Shown here: positions 57,042-64,000 of the stretch, piece after piece
Layout: each line of letters begins with the position of its first letter
Numbering within the stretch: the first letter of the stretch is position 1
DNA from: Mycolicibacterium phocaicum
GTDB taxonomy: Bacteria; Actinomycetota; Actinomycetes; Mycobacteriales; Mycobacteriaceae
Length of the DNA: 64,000 bases
Assembly (NCBI RefSeq): GCF_010731115.1
Contig: NZ_AP022616.1
Span: forward strand, 2,480,001-2,544,000
Reading direction: 5' to 3'
Position numbers and translations under genes: made by a program
Notes under the pieces: generated by a model
Databases searched by the model: none
Seen by the model: only the letters and a program-made list of their open reading frames with translations
Told to the model about the DNA's origin: nothing

Positions 57042-58176
57042 ATGGACATCGCCGGCAGCGCTCTCATCGAGGAGGCGTACGCCGACCTCGACGCTGACGC
57101 CGCCCGGGTCGCGGAGCTCGATTACAGCGGGTTGAGTGTGCCGGAGTTGTTGGCGTTGCAGTCCCGGCGTGAACGTCTGAAGTGCGCTGCCGAGGCGGTC
57201 GATCACCGCATCCTGGCCGCTCTGGTCGCACAAACCGGCCCGAAAGACATCGGCGCGAAAAACTGGCCCGACGTCCTGCGGATCCGCCTGCACATCTCCG
57301 GCAAGGAAGCCCGCCGCCGGGTCCGGGACATGGAACACCTCGGCACGCGGGTCGGGTTGACCGGTGAGCCGTTGCCGCCCCGACGGCAGGAGGCGGCGCG
57401 GGCGCAAGCCGCGGGAGCGATCAACCCCGAACACGTCGAAGTCATCGGCAATTTCATGGCGAACCTGCCGGGCTGGGTCGATCCGGTGACTACCACTCAG
57501 AGTGAGCAGACGCTGGTGGCCCGGGCGCGACACCAGACCCCCGAGGAACTGCGGGCCGCGGCCAACAAACTGCTCTACGAACTCGACCAGGACGGCCCCG
57601 AACCCGACGACACCGAACGCGACCGCACACGGGGCATCACCCACGGTCGGCAACGATCCGATGGCACCAGCGAGGTGTCCGGCACGATGACCCCCGAAGC
57701 TCGGGCGTATTGGGATGCGATCTACGACAAGTACGCCGCGCCGGGGATGTGCAACCCGGCTGATGAGACGCCCTGCTACTCGGGGACACCGACCGCCGAG
57801 CAGATCGCCAATGACACCCGCACAGCCCATGCGCAGATGTGGGTGGCGCATGGGGGACGGGGTGGTGCACCTGCACTGTCACCATGCACGCACCCGGCCA
57901 AGCTCGCGCAGCCAGGCCCATCACATCACCAACTGGCGCGAGGACGGCCTGACCAATGTTGACACCATGACCCTGGCCTGCGGCTGTGATAACCGGCTGG
58001 TCGACACCGGCGGCTGGAGCACCACCATGGGCCCCGACGGCCGCACCCACTGGACCCCACCACCCCTACTCGATGTCGGCCAACCCCGAACCAACCAATA
58101 CCACCACCCCACGCTCTACCCACCCGAGCGCGGAGACGCCGACGACGATGGCGAAACCGACAGTCCCGCAAGGTGA
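57042..58176 (+). pseudogene. Broken DUF222/HNH endonuclease (13E12-repeat family)
   Basis: The first frame (57042-57962) encodes the DUF222 domain (SALIEEAYADLDADAARV, RIRLHISGKEARRRVRDM, RTAHAQMW) up to about 57840, then out-of-frame residues to a stop. A different frame (to 58176) gives the HNH end: QAHHITNWREDGLTNVDTMTLACGCDNRL and GGWSTTMGPDG. The middle of the family domain between RTAHAQ and the HNH Cys-His part is missing. So an internal deletion and frame change destroyed the gene. Such genes are repeated in mycobacterial genomes. Confidence 0.85.
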
Positions 58177-58378
58177 TACGGCGCCAACGGCGCCGGAACG
58201 CCACGTCGACCAACCGCGGCGGCGGTACCGCGCGCGCCGCTACAAATCACCCGTTGACGAGGTGGTGAAGCTGCCCGCGCAAGCTGCCGGCGCGGGCGAC
58301 GAATACGACGCTCTCCGGCCCGCGGCGCCGACCAAACCCGCCCAGAGCTCCGAGCTGGAGACCGAGGCGGCAGGCTAG
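58148..58378 (+). CDS. Small hypothetical protein, possibly spurious
   Basis: A 76-codon frame starts MAKPTVPQGDTAPTAPERHV and ends ELETEAAG, overlapping the decayed HNH end and sharing CTAG with the ferredoxin stop. It is Pro/Ala/Arg-rich with RYRARRYKSPVDEVVKLP. No family recognised. It could be real, since it precedes no ribosome-site conflict, but low complexity and overlap with a pseudogene count against it. Confidence 0.3.
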   Translation: MAKPTVPQGDTAPTAPERHVDQPRRRYRARRYKSPVDEVVKLPAQAAGAGDEYDALRPAAPTKPAQSSELETEAAG

Positions 58379-58647
58379 AGATCGAGCACGATGTCCGCCC
58401 CGCCCACGGCCCGGGAGACGCACGGCATCATGAACCGACCCGCGGCCCGCTCCTCGTCGCTGAGAAAGCTGTCGCGATGGTCGATGTCGCCGGACAGGAC
58501 CCGCGTCTGGCATGTGCCGCACAAACCGTTGTGGCACATGGAGTCCACTCGGACTCCGGCGGCGAGCAGTGCCTCCAAGACCGATTCGTCCTGCGCCACA
58601 TGGATGGTTCTGCCCGTGCGACACAGGACGACGTCGAACGCCTCCAC
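58375..58647 (-). CDS. Stand-alone 2Fe-2S ferredoxin, coupled to the frameshifted MpaB-like gene
   Basis: This 90-residue plant-type ferredoxin starts at GTG 58647, sharing one base with the upstream TAG stop. The cluster motif is CHNGLCGTC (C-x4-C-x2-C), with the fourth Cys in MMPCVSRA. The C-terminal style (SFLSDEERAAGRFMMPC) is that of the ferredoxin domain of phthalate-dioxygenase (VanB-type) reductases, but the FMN and NAD domains are absent. It could pass electrons to the oxygenase translated just before it. It may instead be a relic of a longer reductase. Confidence 0.72.
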   Translation of the reverse strand: MEAFDVVLCRTGRTIHVAQDESVLEALLAAGVRVDSMCHNGLCGTCQTRVLSGDIDHRDSFLSDEERAAGRFMMPCVSRAVGGADIVLDL

Positions 58648-60006
58648 TAGCTCGCGGCAGCCTGGTGCGGCACCGGGCAACCCCCGCTCGCGGTCTCGTT
58701 GTGGTGGTCGTAGGGAGTACCGTGAATTCCCTTGCGGGCCGCCACGAATCGGGCGACTGCCAGCATCGAGCCCCACAGCGCAAGGTCGCTTTCGCGGGCG
58801 GCGGCTCGCGCCGTTGCGCCGGGGACACGGTCGAGCAGCCGCCGCAATCCCACATTGACGTTGACCAGTACCTTCGAAACTCCCATCCAGGGCCTGAGGT
58901 TGACGCCCGCCAGGCTCGTGCCACGCACCATCGCGTGGGCGAGATCGTCACCGCCGTAGTAGGCCAGCAGCCCGAGCAGTGGTGTAGCCAAGGCGCGCTT
59001 GATCGTTCCGGCCGCGCTCTGCCCGTCGATGGCGGCGCCGACCATGGTGTCCGTCCACTCCGACGGGCCACCGGCATACGCCACTGTGAAGTCCATGGCT
59101 TCGATGGCTTCGGCGGTATTCCTCGGGATGAGTTCCTCCGCCACCCCGAAGACGTGGGCGATGTAGGCCCAATACATCAGCGCCGCATCGAGATCCGCGC
59201 TGCTGCAGGGTGCGGCCGTGCGCATGATCGACAAGCAGAGGCTGCAGGCCGAAACTGATCGCCGCGTTCATCATCATCGCATTGGAGATCGGGTTGCCGT
59301 GATGGGCGAACTGTTCGTCACCCCAGGTCTGTCGCAACCCGGCACGCACCTGCGAGTGCATGAGCCGCACCCGCACGGTGTCCTTGAACGGTTCGGCCCA
59401 GCGTTCCAGCGCACCGGGGTAGGTCATATTCCGAAACCAGGCCAGAGTCTCCAGGTTGCGGCGGTAGAAATCGCTGACGAATCGACCCGTCTGCCCGGTG
59501 GCATAGGCGACTTCGTCGCCGACGAAGGTGCCGAAGGTGTCACCAGCGAACATGCCGACCTTGCCGGCCAGCGACGCGTCGATCCATAACCGCCGGCCGG
59601 CTTCCCACTGCTGCGGGTCGTACCAGGCCGGTGGGTTGTCCAGCTGGTTGAACAACGCGACCAACTCCGCGGGCGCGTTCGGCACCGCGTCGATACCGTG
59701 GTCGAGCGCCCGGTCCAGCATGGCGCGACCGTCGGCCATGCCCATCGCGCGGAACCGCGCGACGACGGCGTCCATCAGCTCGTCGCCCTGCCACAGGTGA
59801 TCGACGAACAGATCGGTCCACGCCGTGGAACGGGGCACCTCACGGAATTCCATCCACGGCGTGAACAGCTGCCGGCGGGTGTAGGTCCACATCGGTTCGA
59901 AACGCAGGCGCGGCGGTGCGGGCCGCAGCGCCGCGCCGGGCCGCCAGTAGTAGTCATACGGATGCGAACCCGCCTTCACCGCGGCACTTTCTTTGCCAGA
60001 AGCCAT
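58647..60006 (-). pseudogene. DUF2236/MpaB-family oxygenase (copy 2), single-base frameshift
   Basis: The N-terminal frame (ATG 60006, MASGKESAAVKAGSHPYDYY) contains DUF2236 features (FVDHLWQGDELMDAVVARF, TFGTFVGDEVAYATGQTG, VRLMHSQVRAGL) to NAAISFGLQPL. Near 59230 the homologous sequence moves to the next frame (SIMRTAAPCSSADLDAALMY...) down to the stop at 58647. The length of 1360 bases is one more than a whole number of codons, so one base is extra (or two are missing), unless this is a sequencing error. Divergent TetR at 60062 and ferredoxin downstream suggest it was an active locus. Whether the enzyme is dead or sequence is wrong is open. Confidence 0.75.
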
Positions 60007-60030
60007 GTTCAGAGCCTGACACGAGCTTTT

Positions 60031-60056
60031 ACTCGCATACAATTCGCGTTGTGAGT
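60031..60056. promoter_or_regulatory. Candidate TetR operator between MpaB copy 2 and its TetR gene
   Basis: A 26-bp imperfect inverted repeat from ACTC (60031-60034) to GAGT (60053-60056) with the symmetric core around CAATTC lies in the 55-bp divergent gap. Partial symmetry only. Confidence 0.4.
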
Positions 60057-60061
60057 GCCTC

Positions 60062-60670
60062 ATGAGCAGCCCAATCGCGCATCCGCGGCGCAGTCCGCGA
60101 CAAGAACGCTCGCGTTTGATGGTCTCCCGCATCCTCGATGCCGGCCGCACAGTGCTCATCCAGCACGGCTACGACGGCACCACCACCAACCTCATCGCCA
60201 AAGAGGCCGACATCAGTCCCGGATCGCTCTATCAGTACTTTCCGAATAAAGACGTCATCATCGCGGCCATCGTCGACGACTACACCGACGAGATCGCCCG
60301 CACCGTCACCACGCACCTGGTGGAACACGTCGGCAAGCCCGCGAAACTGGACACGATGCGCCAGACGCTCGCCGTGCTGCTCGACGCGATGAGTGAGCAA
60401 CCCGAACTGTTACGGGCCATGATCGAGCACACCCCGCGGCTCGGACTGGGCAACAAGATCGTCGACTTCGAGCAGCGCGTCGGCGAACTCGCGCTCGCAC
60501 ACCTGCAGCTGCGGGACCAACGCCCCGAACATCCCAACACGGTCGTCTGGATCGCCGTCCGCGCGGTCGAACACCTGACCATCCGCTACGTGCTCGACCA
60601 GCCGCCCATCGACCACGACGAGTTCCTCGATGAACTCACGGCTCTCTTCGGCAGCTACGTCAGCCTCTGA
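60062..60670 (+). CDS. TetR-family regulator (beside MpaB copy 2)
   Basis: This 202-residue TetR protein starts at ATG 60062 (MSSPIAHPRRSPRQERSR). The helix-turn-helix reads VSRILDAGRTVLIQHGYDGTTTNLIAKEADISPGSLYQYF, and the C-terminal helices (TMRQTLAVLLDAMSEQPELLRAM) suggest a ligand pocket. It diverges from the frameshifted oxygenase-ferredoxin gene pair, so it likely controls them. It ends at the bidirectional terminator. Confidence 0.9.
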   Translation: MSSPIAHPRRSPRQERSRLMVSRILDAGRTVLIQHGYDGTTTNLIAKEADISPGSLYQYFPNKDVIIAAIVDDYTDEIARTVTTHLVEHVGKPAKLDTMRQTLAVLLDAMSEQPELLRAMIEHTPRLGLGNKIVDFEQRVGELALAHLQLRDQRPEHPNTVVWIAVRAVEHLTIRYVLDQPPIDHDEFLDELTALFGSYVSL

Positions 60671-60718
60671 GATCCGAAAAGCCGGCCTGCGGCTGACCAC
60701 AGACCGGCTTTTCGGATC
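60671..60718. terminator. Bidirectional intrinsic terminator
   Basis: Arms 60671-60685 and 60704-60718 pair perfectly over 15 bp (GATCCGAAAAGCCGG with CCGGCTTTTCGGATC) round an 18-nt loop. The stem contains an A run on one side and T run on the other. It sits directly after the TetR stop and 22 bp from the convergent ALDH stop, so it can end both transcripts. Confidence 0.85.
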
Positions 60719-60739
60719 AACGACCCCCGGGGAAACCCA

Positions 60740-62431
60740 TCAGCCCCGCAGCGCCGAGACGAAGATCGCGGGCAGCTTGGCCCAGCTCGGCTTGCCCGTG
60801 AACGCCGTGAGGAGCCGTCCGGTCGAGGCAGCCGTGCGGTTGTTGACGAACCACGGCGGCTTCGGCGAGATCGACAGCTCTCCCCCGATCAGCGAGCGCG
60901 GCGACGGGCGGAACGGCCCGCGGACCACGGTTCGCTCGGGCTTCTCGAGCAGGAAACCGTTGTGCACCACACCGATTCCGCTCTGCACGTCGCTCAGCGT
61001 GTGGCCGGGGAACGCGCCCCAGGTGGCGTGCGGCGTCAGGTAGCCGACGCCGGTCCAGGCGTTGACCGCCACGGTGCCGTAGTGCAACGACTCGATCATG
61101 GCGTCGAACGCCTTGCCCAGCGCCTTGATGGTGGCCGGCGCCGCGACGATGTTGACGCCCAGGGTGCCGACGAAGTCCTCGTTGGCCAGGCGGGTGGCCG
61201 CGCGGACGAACTCGACACCGTCACTGTCGAGATCGACGACGCCGTACACCGGCGCGAAGTACTCGGTATTGAGCAGCGCGGTGCGGTCCTCGGGATCCAC
61301 CACCAGCACGCGGTCGCCGAGGCGCTGCGCCTTCGGGTACGTCGCCTCGGCGCTGGCGACGCGGGAGTCGGAACCCGGGTAGTAGGCGGCGCGATTGGGC
61401 GCGGCGGCGAGGGCCTTGGTCAGCGCCGCCACGAACTCATCGCGCTGCGCCCACTTCGAGGACAGCACCACGACCTGCGACGCCACGCAGTTGTAGCCGT
61501 TGTTGTGCAGCCGCTGCGTGGCAATGTGGTTGGCCTGGAACACAATATCGGCCTTGCTCCACTTGCCGGGCACCACGATGGTCGGCGACACCCCGCCGAG
61601 CTCGCTGGTGATGTCCTTGTGCAGGATCGGCTCGCCCGCGGCCTTGCGCCGGGCCCCCTCTTCGCCGACGCCGAACACGATGGCGTCGTGCGTCAGCGCA
61701 CTGCCGGTCATGTGCACGTGGTCCACCGCGTCGTGCTGCACCAGGTAGGTGCCGACATCCGCGCCACCGGTGAGGATCCGCACCGCGCCGAGCGCGATGA
61801 ACGGCGCCAGCACCTTCGTCAGCACCGGCAGCAGCGGATCGGTGACCGGGTTGAGCTTGAGCGCCACCACCCGGTTGCCCGCGATCAGCTCGTAGATGGT
61901 GTCCAGCGGCGCGATCGAGGTGATGTTGCCGGCGCCGAGCACGGCGCCGATCCCGTTGGTCTTGCCCGGATCCCGCTGCGCAAGGCCGGCGGTCCGGATG
62001 GCTTCGTCGCGGCTGACGCCCGGCTGCAGCCACACCTGTGCGCTGAATCCCGACAGCAACAACTTGTCGAATACGTTGAGCGGCAACACGTTAACCGTCG
62101 TGCGGCCCGCCGCGGTGCCGAACGTCGCACCGTCCAGCGGGCTCTTGCCGGCCTCCAGCTTGGCCAGGCTCGCCGACAACGCCGCGGCCCCGGCGGCCAG
62201 CGGGTACGGGCCGGAAATCCATTCCTCACCGACCAGCGGCGACTCCGGATTGAGTTGTTTGATCCGGATCGCGGCCTCGACCCACTCGGCGCCGTGCTGC
62301 ACCGCCAGCTGCTGCACGTCGTCGAGAATCTGCCGTCGGCGCGCCAGAGGGGTTGCCGCCCAAGCTTTCTCGCCCTCGGCGAGCTCATCCAGCGCCTGGT
62401 CCACCAGGGCCGTGTACGCAATGTCCGTCAT
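60740..62431 (-). CDS. Aldehyde dehydrogenase superfamily protein (operon with DUF2236 copy 3)
   Basis: This 563-residue NAD(P)-linked aldehyde dehydrogenase starts at ATG 62431; upstream in-frame starts run into another gene. It has an ALDH Rossmann region (VLGAGNITSIAPLDTIYELIAGNRVVALKLNP), NAD-binding TGSALTHDAI, SELGGVSPTIVVPG and NNGYNCVASQVVV with the nucleophile-type Cys in YNCVAS. It is longer than usual ALDHs and lacks a close family name. Preceded 41 bp upstream by the DUF2236 copy 3 on the same strand, it probably oxidises an aldehyde made by that oxygenase. The terminator 22 bp after closes the operon. Confidence 0.85.
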   Translation of the reverse strand: MTDIAYTALVDQALDELAEGEKAWAATPLARRRQILDDVQQLAVQHGAEWVEAAIRIKQLNPESPLVGEEWISGPYPLAAGAAALSASLAKLEAGKSPLDGATFGTAAGRTTVNVLPLNVFDKLLLSGFSAQVWLQPGVSRDEAIRTAGLAQRDPGKTNGIGAVLGAGNITSIAPLDTIYELIAGNRVVALKLNPVTDPLLPVLTKVLAPFIALGAVRILTGGADVGTYLVQHDAVDHVHMTGSALTHDAIVFGVGEEGARRKAAGEPILHKDITSELGGVSPTIVVPGKWSKADIVFQANHIATQRLHNNGYNCVASQVVVLSSKWAQRDEFVAALTKALAAAPNRAAYYPGSDSRVASAEATYPKAQRLGDRVLVVDPEDRTALLNTEYFAPVYGVVDLDSDGVEFVRAATRLANEDFVGTLGVNIVAAPATIKALGKAFDAMIESLHYGTVAVNAWTGVGYLTPHATWGAFPGHTLSDVQSGIGVVHNGFLLEKPERTVVRGPFRPSPRSLIGGELSISPKPPWFVNNRTAASTGRLLTAFTGKPSWAKLPAIFVSALRG

Positions 62432-62472
62432 GTACTGAATTCTCCCGGTGGTGCGGTCGGTATGGGCCGGAA

Positions 62473-63558
62473 TCAGCCGGCGTGCGCTTCGAATTCCAGC
62501 AGCGCGTCGCTGTGGTTGTGCTCGTACGGCTTGGGGCCCTTGCCGAGTGCCCGCTTGGCGACGAGCGCCTGGTACTGCTCGAACGGCGTGGTCCGGCCCC
62601 ATTTCTTCCGAGCCTCGGCCGGGGTGTACGTGACGGGATTCTGAGCCGGGATCTTCATCAGCGTCGGGCCGACGATCGGCGTGGTGTGCGGGGTGGTGAA
62701 GTCCAGGATCGCCAGTTCCAGGCGCGGGACGCTCGCCACCGCGCGCAGGAGCGGCCGCGCGATGAGCTTGGCAGCGACGTCATCGGAGTAGTTCTGCGGG
62801 ATACCGCCGAGGGTGCGCATCCACTTCGGCATGGTCGCGATGATGGCCCGGCGCATCGGCCAGTTGAACACGCGGCGCATCCAGCTCGGCACCCGCTCGG
62901 GCAGGATGTGATAACCCAGGTCGACGAGGTAGTTCATCATGTTCTGGGCGACCTCGGAGCCGGCCATCTGCGGCCGGTACTGCTCGAAGTACTGCTGGAT
63001 GCCCTCCCGCGTGCGCGGCACGTCGTCGGGGTTGATGGTCTGGAATTCCGCGGCCCGCGCGCACTCTTCCCAGTACTGCAGTTCTTCGGCCTCGGTCAGC
63101 TTGCCGGGGCCGAACATCTCGTAGGTGTAGAGGATCGAGTGCCACGCGGTCAGGTGGATCCACAGCTGCGAGTACGGGTCGTTGGCGTCGAACGGCTTGC
63201 CGGTGATCGGCTCGGTGCCGATGGCCTTCCCGTGGATCTTGACCAGGATCTCCGAAGCGTCCAGCACGGCCTCGGCGTCACCGAAGGCCACCAGCGCGAA
63301 GTACTGCATGGTGCGGTCGTAGCGCAGCCGCGTGCGGGCGTACACCTGACCACTGGCGTCCACAGCGGCGGCGAGGTACGGGTCGAGGTGCTCGATGGTC
63401 ACGGCGCGGGCGAAGCCCAGCAGCAGCGACGTCGGGTAACTCCACACCCGCCAGGTGACGGAGTCGGGTCCGAAGAAGCCGTAGTCGACCGCGGGCGTCA
63501 GCTCTGTGTCCGTGACCGGTAGCCCGGCGACGCGGCGAAAAGTGGCGACAGCATCCAT
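62473..63558 (-). CDS. DUF2236/MpaB-family oxygenase (copy 3)
   Basis: This 361-residue protein starts at ATG 63558 with an AAAGGGGA site. It shows WRVWSYPTSLLLGFARAVTI, RLRYDRTMQYFALVAFGD, VKIHGKAIG and DPYSQLWIHLTAWHS, with conserved Arg-Thr, His and W-I-H. MpaB relatives cleave prenyl side chains; latex-clearing enzymes cut polyisoprene to aldehydes. Its ALDH partner follows in the same operon, and a divergent TetR gene begins 143 bp away with a palindrome between. Substrate unknown. Confidence 0.85.
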   Translation of the reverse strand: MDAVATFRRVAGLPVTDTELTPAVDYGFFGPDSVTWRVWSYPTSLLLGFARAVTIEHLDPYLAAAVDASGQVYARTRLRYDRTMQYFALVAFGDAEAVLDASEILVKIHGKAIGTEPITGKPFDANDPYSQLWIHLTAWHSILYTYEMFGPGKLTEAEELQYWEECARAAEFQTINPDDVPRTREGIQQYFEQYRPQMAGSEVAQNMMNYLVDLGYHILPERVPSWMRRVFNWPMRRAIIATMPKWMRTLGGIPQNYSDDVAAKLIARPLLRAVASVPRLELAILDFTTPHTTPIVGPTLMKIPAQNPVTYTPAEARKKWGRTTPFEQYQALVAKRALGKGPKPYEHNHSDALLEFEAHAG

Positions 63559-63610
63559 CGTCGTTCCCCTTTGAACATGAAGGCGCCACCCACTGGCGCG
63601 GTTCGCTAAA

Positions 63611-63627
63611 TGGTACGCCACGTACCA
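63611..63627. promoter_or_regulatory. TetR-type palindrome upstream of DUF2236 copy 3 and its TetR
   Basis: TGGTACG-CCA-CGTACCA is a perfect 7-3-7 inverted repeat, 52 bp upstream of the oxygenase start and 74 bp upstream of the TetR start. Good symmetry and position for the adjacent TetR regulator. Confidence 0.6.
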
Positions 63628-63701
63628 CTAGATAGCCAGACTCCCACTGATTGGCTGCATCAGGTAACTCCCGACCAGGTACATGAGGTAAACAAGCAGC
63701 C

Positions 63702-64000
63702 ATGGCGAGTGCCACCACCGGTCGCTGGGCCGGCCAACGCGAGCGCAGGCGCGCTGAGTTCATCGACGCTGCCCTCGTCGTGATCGAGCAACACGGGCCC
63801 CAGACGTCGACCGAACAGATCGCCGCCCACGTGGGCGTCAGCCGCACCAAGCTGTACCGGCACTTCGTCGACGCCGCCGACCTGCAACGCGAGGTCGCGC
63901 ACCGGACCGCCCAGATGATCACCGCCGAACTCGCGCCGGTGTGGCAGCCCGAGGGCAGCATGGCGCAGATCGTCAAGGCCGGCGTGAGCGCGCACGTCCA
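63702..64000 (+). CDS. TetR-family regulator (5' part; continues past window)
   Basis: Starting at ATG 63702 (MASATTGRWAGQRERRRAEF), the visible residues include the TetR helix-turn-helix FIDAALVVIEQHGPQTSTEQIAAHVGVSRTKLYRHFVDAADL. Only the N-terminal hundred residues are seen. It is the third TetR gene paired with a DUF2236 gene in this window. Confidence 0.87.
   Translation, partial: MASATTGRWAGQRERRRAEFIDAALVVIEQHGPQTSTEQIAAHVGVSRTKLYRHFVDAADLQREVAHRTAQMITAELAPVWQPEGSMAQIVKAGVSAHV

Overview
The window is high-GC actinobacterial DNA from a Mycobacterium/Mycolicibacterium-type chromosome. The marks are GTG starts, frequent 4-base ATGA/GTGA overlaps, mycobacterial lipoproteins (LprE, LpqZ, LpqY), CYP130, the two-domain 2-oxoglutarate enzyme Kgd, the LpqY-SugABC trehalose importer, and an IdeR-type iron box. 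From about 0.8 to 54.8 kb the gene order follows, from my memory of M. tuberculosis H37Rv, the Rv1264 to Rv1229c segment. The order is adenylyl cyclase, amiB2, HIT protein, Ddn-like protein, udgB, FAD oxidase, CYP130 with its TetR, acyltransferase, deaD, lprE, helicase/nuclease, MFS pump, membrane protein, kgd, SDR, lpqZ, corA, sugC-sugB-sugA-lpqY, small membrane proteins, MgtE-N/CBS protein, DUF1003 protein, lytic-transglycosylase-like protein and mrp. Several cassettes I do not recall from that reference interrupt the backbone.

0-9.7 kb: a partial secreted GH16 enzyme, the cyclase with all catalytic residues, a hypoxanthine-DNA glycosylase, AmiB2 behind an AraC regulator, a VOC protein, the HIT/Ddn pair, and an LLM flavin oxidoreductase, UdgB and DUF2236 oxygenase in one leftward operon with a divergent TetR gene. 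9.7-24.1 kb: FAD oxidase, CYP130/TetR, then an iron-linked insertion (siderophore-interacting protein and a DUF5685 protein with an 18-cysteine tail, either side of an IdeR-like box), acyltransferase, DeaD, LprE, DUF2200, a 1141-residue nuclease-helicase and a second FAD oxidase. 24.1-26.4 kb: a lower-GC toxin/immunity pair (EspC-like type VII secretion N-terminus, Tox-REase-5-like C-terminus, Imm52-like partner).

26.4-54.8 kb: a secreted protein, two MFS pumps, kgd, a DUF692 (MbnB/TglH/ChrH-type) iron enzyme coupled to a TIGR04222-like membrane protein ending in a Gly/Cys tail, a tandem SDR duplication, a 313-bp structured gap, lpqZ-malic enzyme, corA, the SUFU-sugC-sugB-sugA-lpqY operon, the MgtE-N/CBS and DUF1003 genes, a cell-wall lytic protein and mrp.

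54.9-64 kb looks accessory: a KAS III enzyme, an acyl-ACP desaturase under a tandem palindromic operator, a decayed DUF222/HNH (13E12-type) gene, and two further DUF2236 oxygenase loci with divergent TetR genes. One of these oxygenases is frameshifted and coupled to a lone 2Fe-2S ferredoxin; the other heads an operon with an aldehyde dehydrogenase that ends at a strong bidirectional terminator. The window therefore holds three DUF2236-TetR pairs. The best candidates for undescribed biology are the DUF692/TIGR04222 Cys-tail pair, the DUF5685 Cys-tail protein at the iron box, the toxin/immunity cassette and the DUF2236-aldehyde dehydrogenase module. No tRNA, rRNA, CRISPR array or intact insertion sequence was seen.
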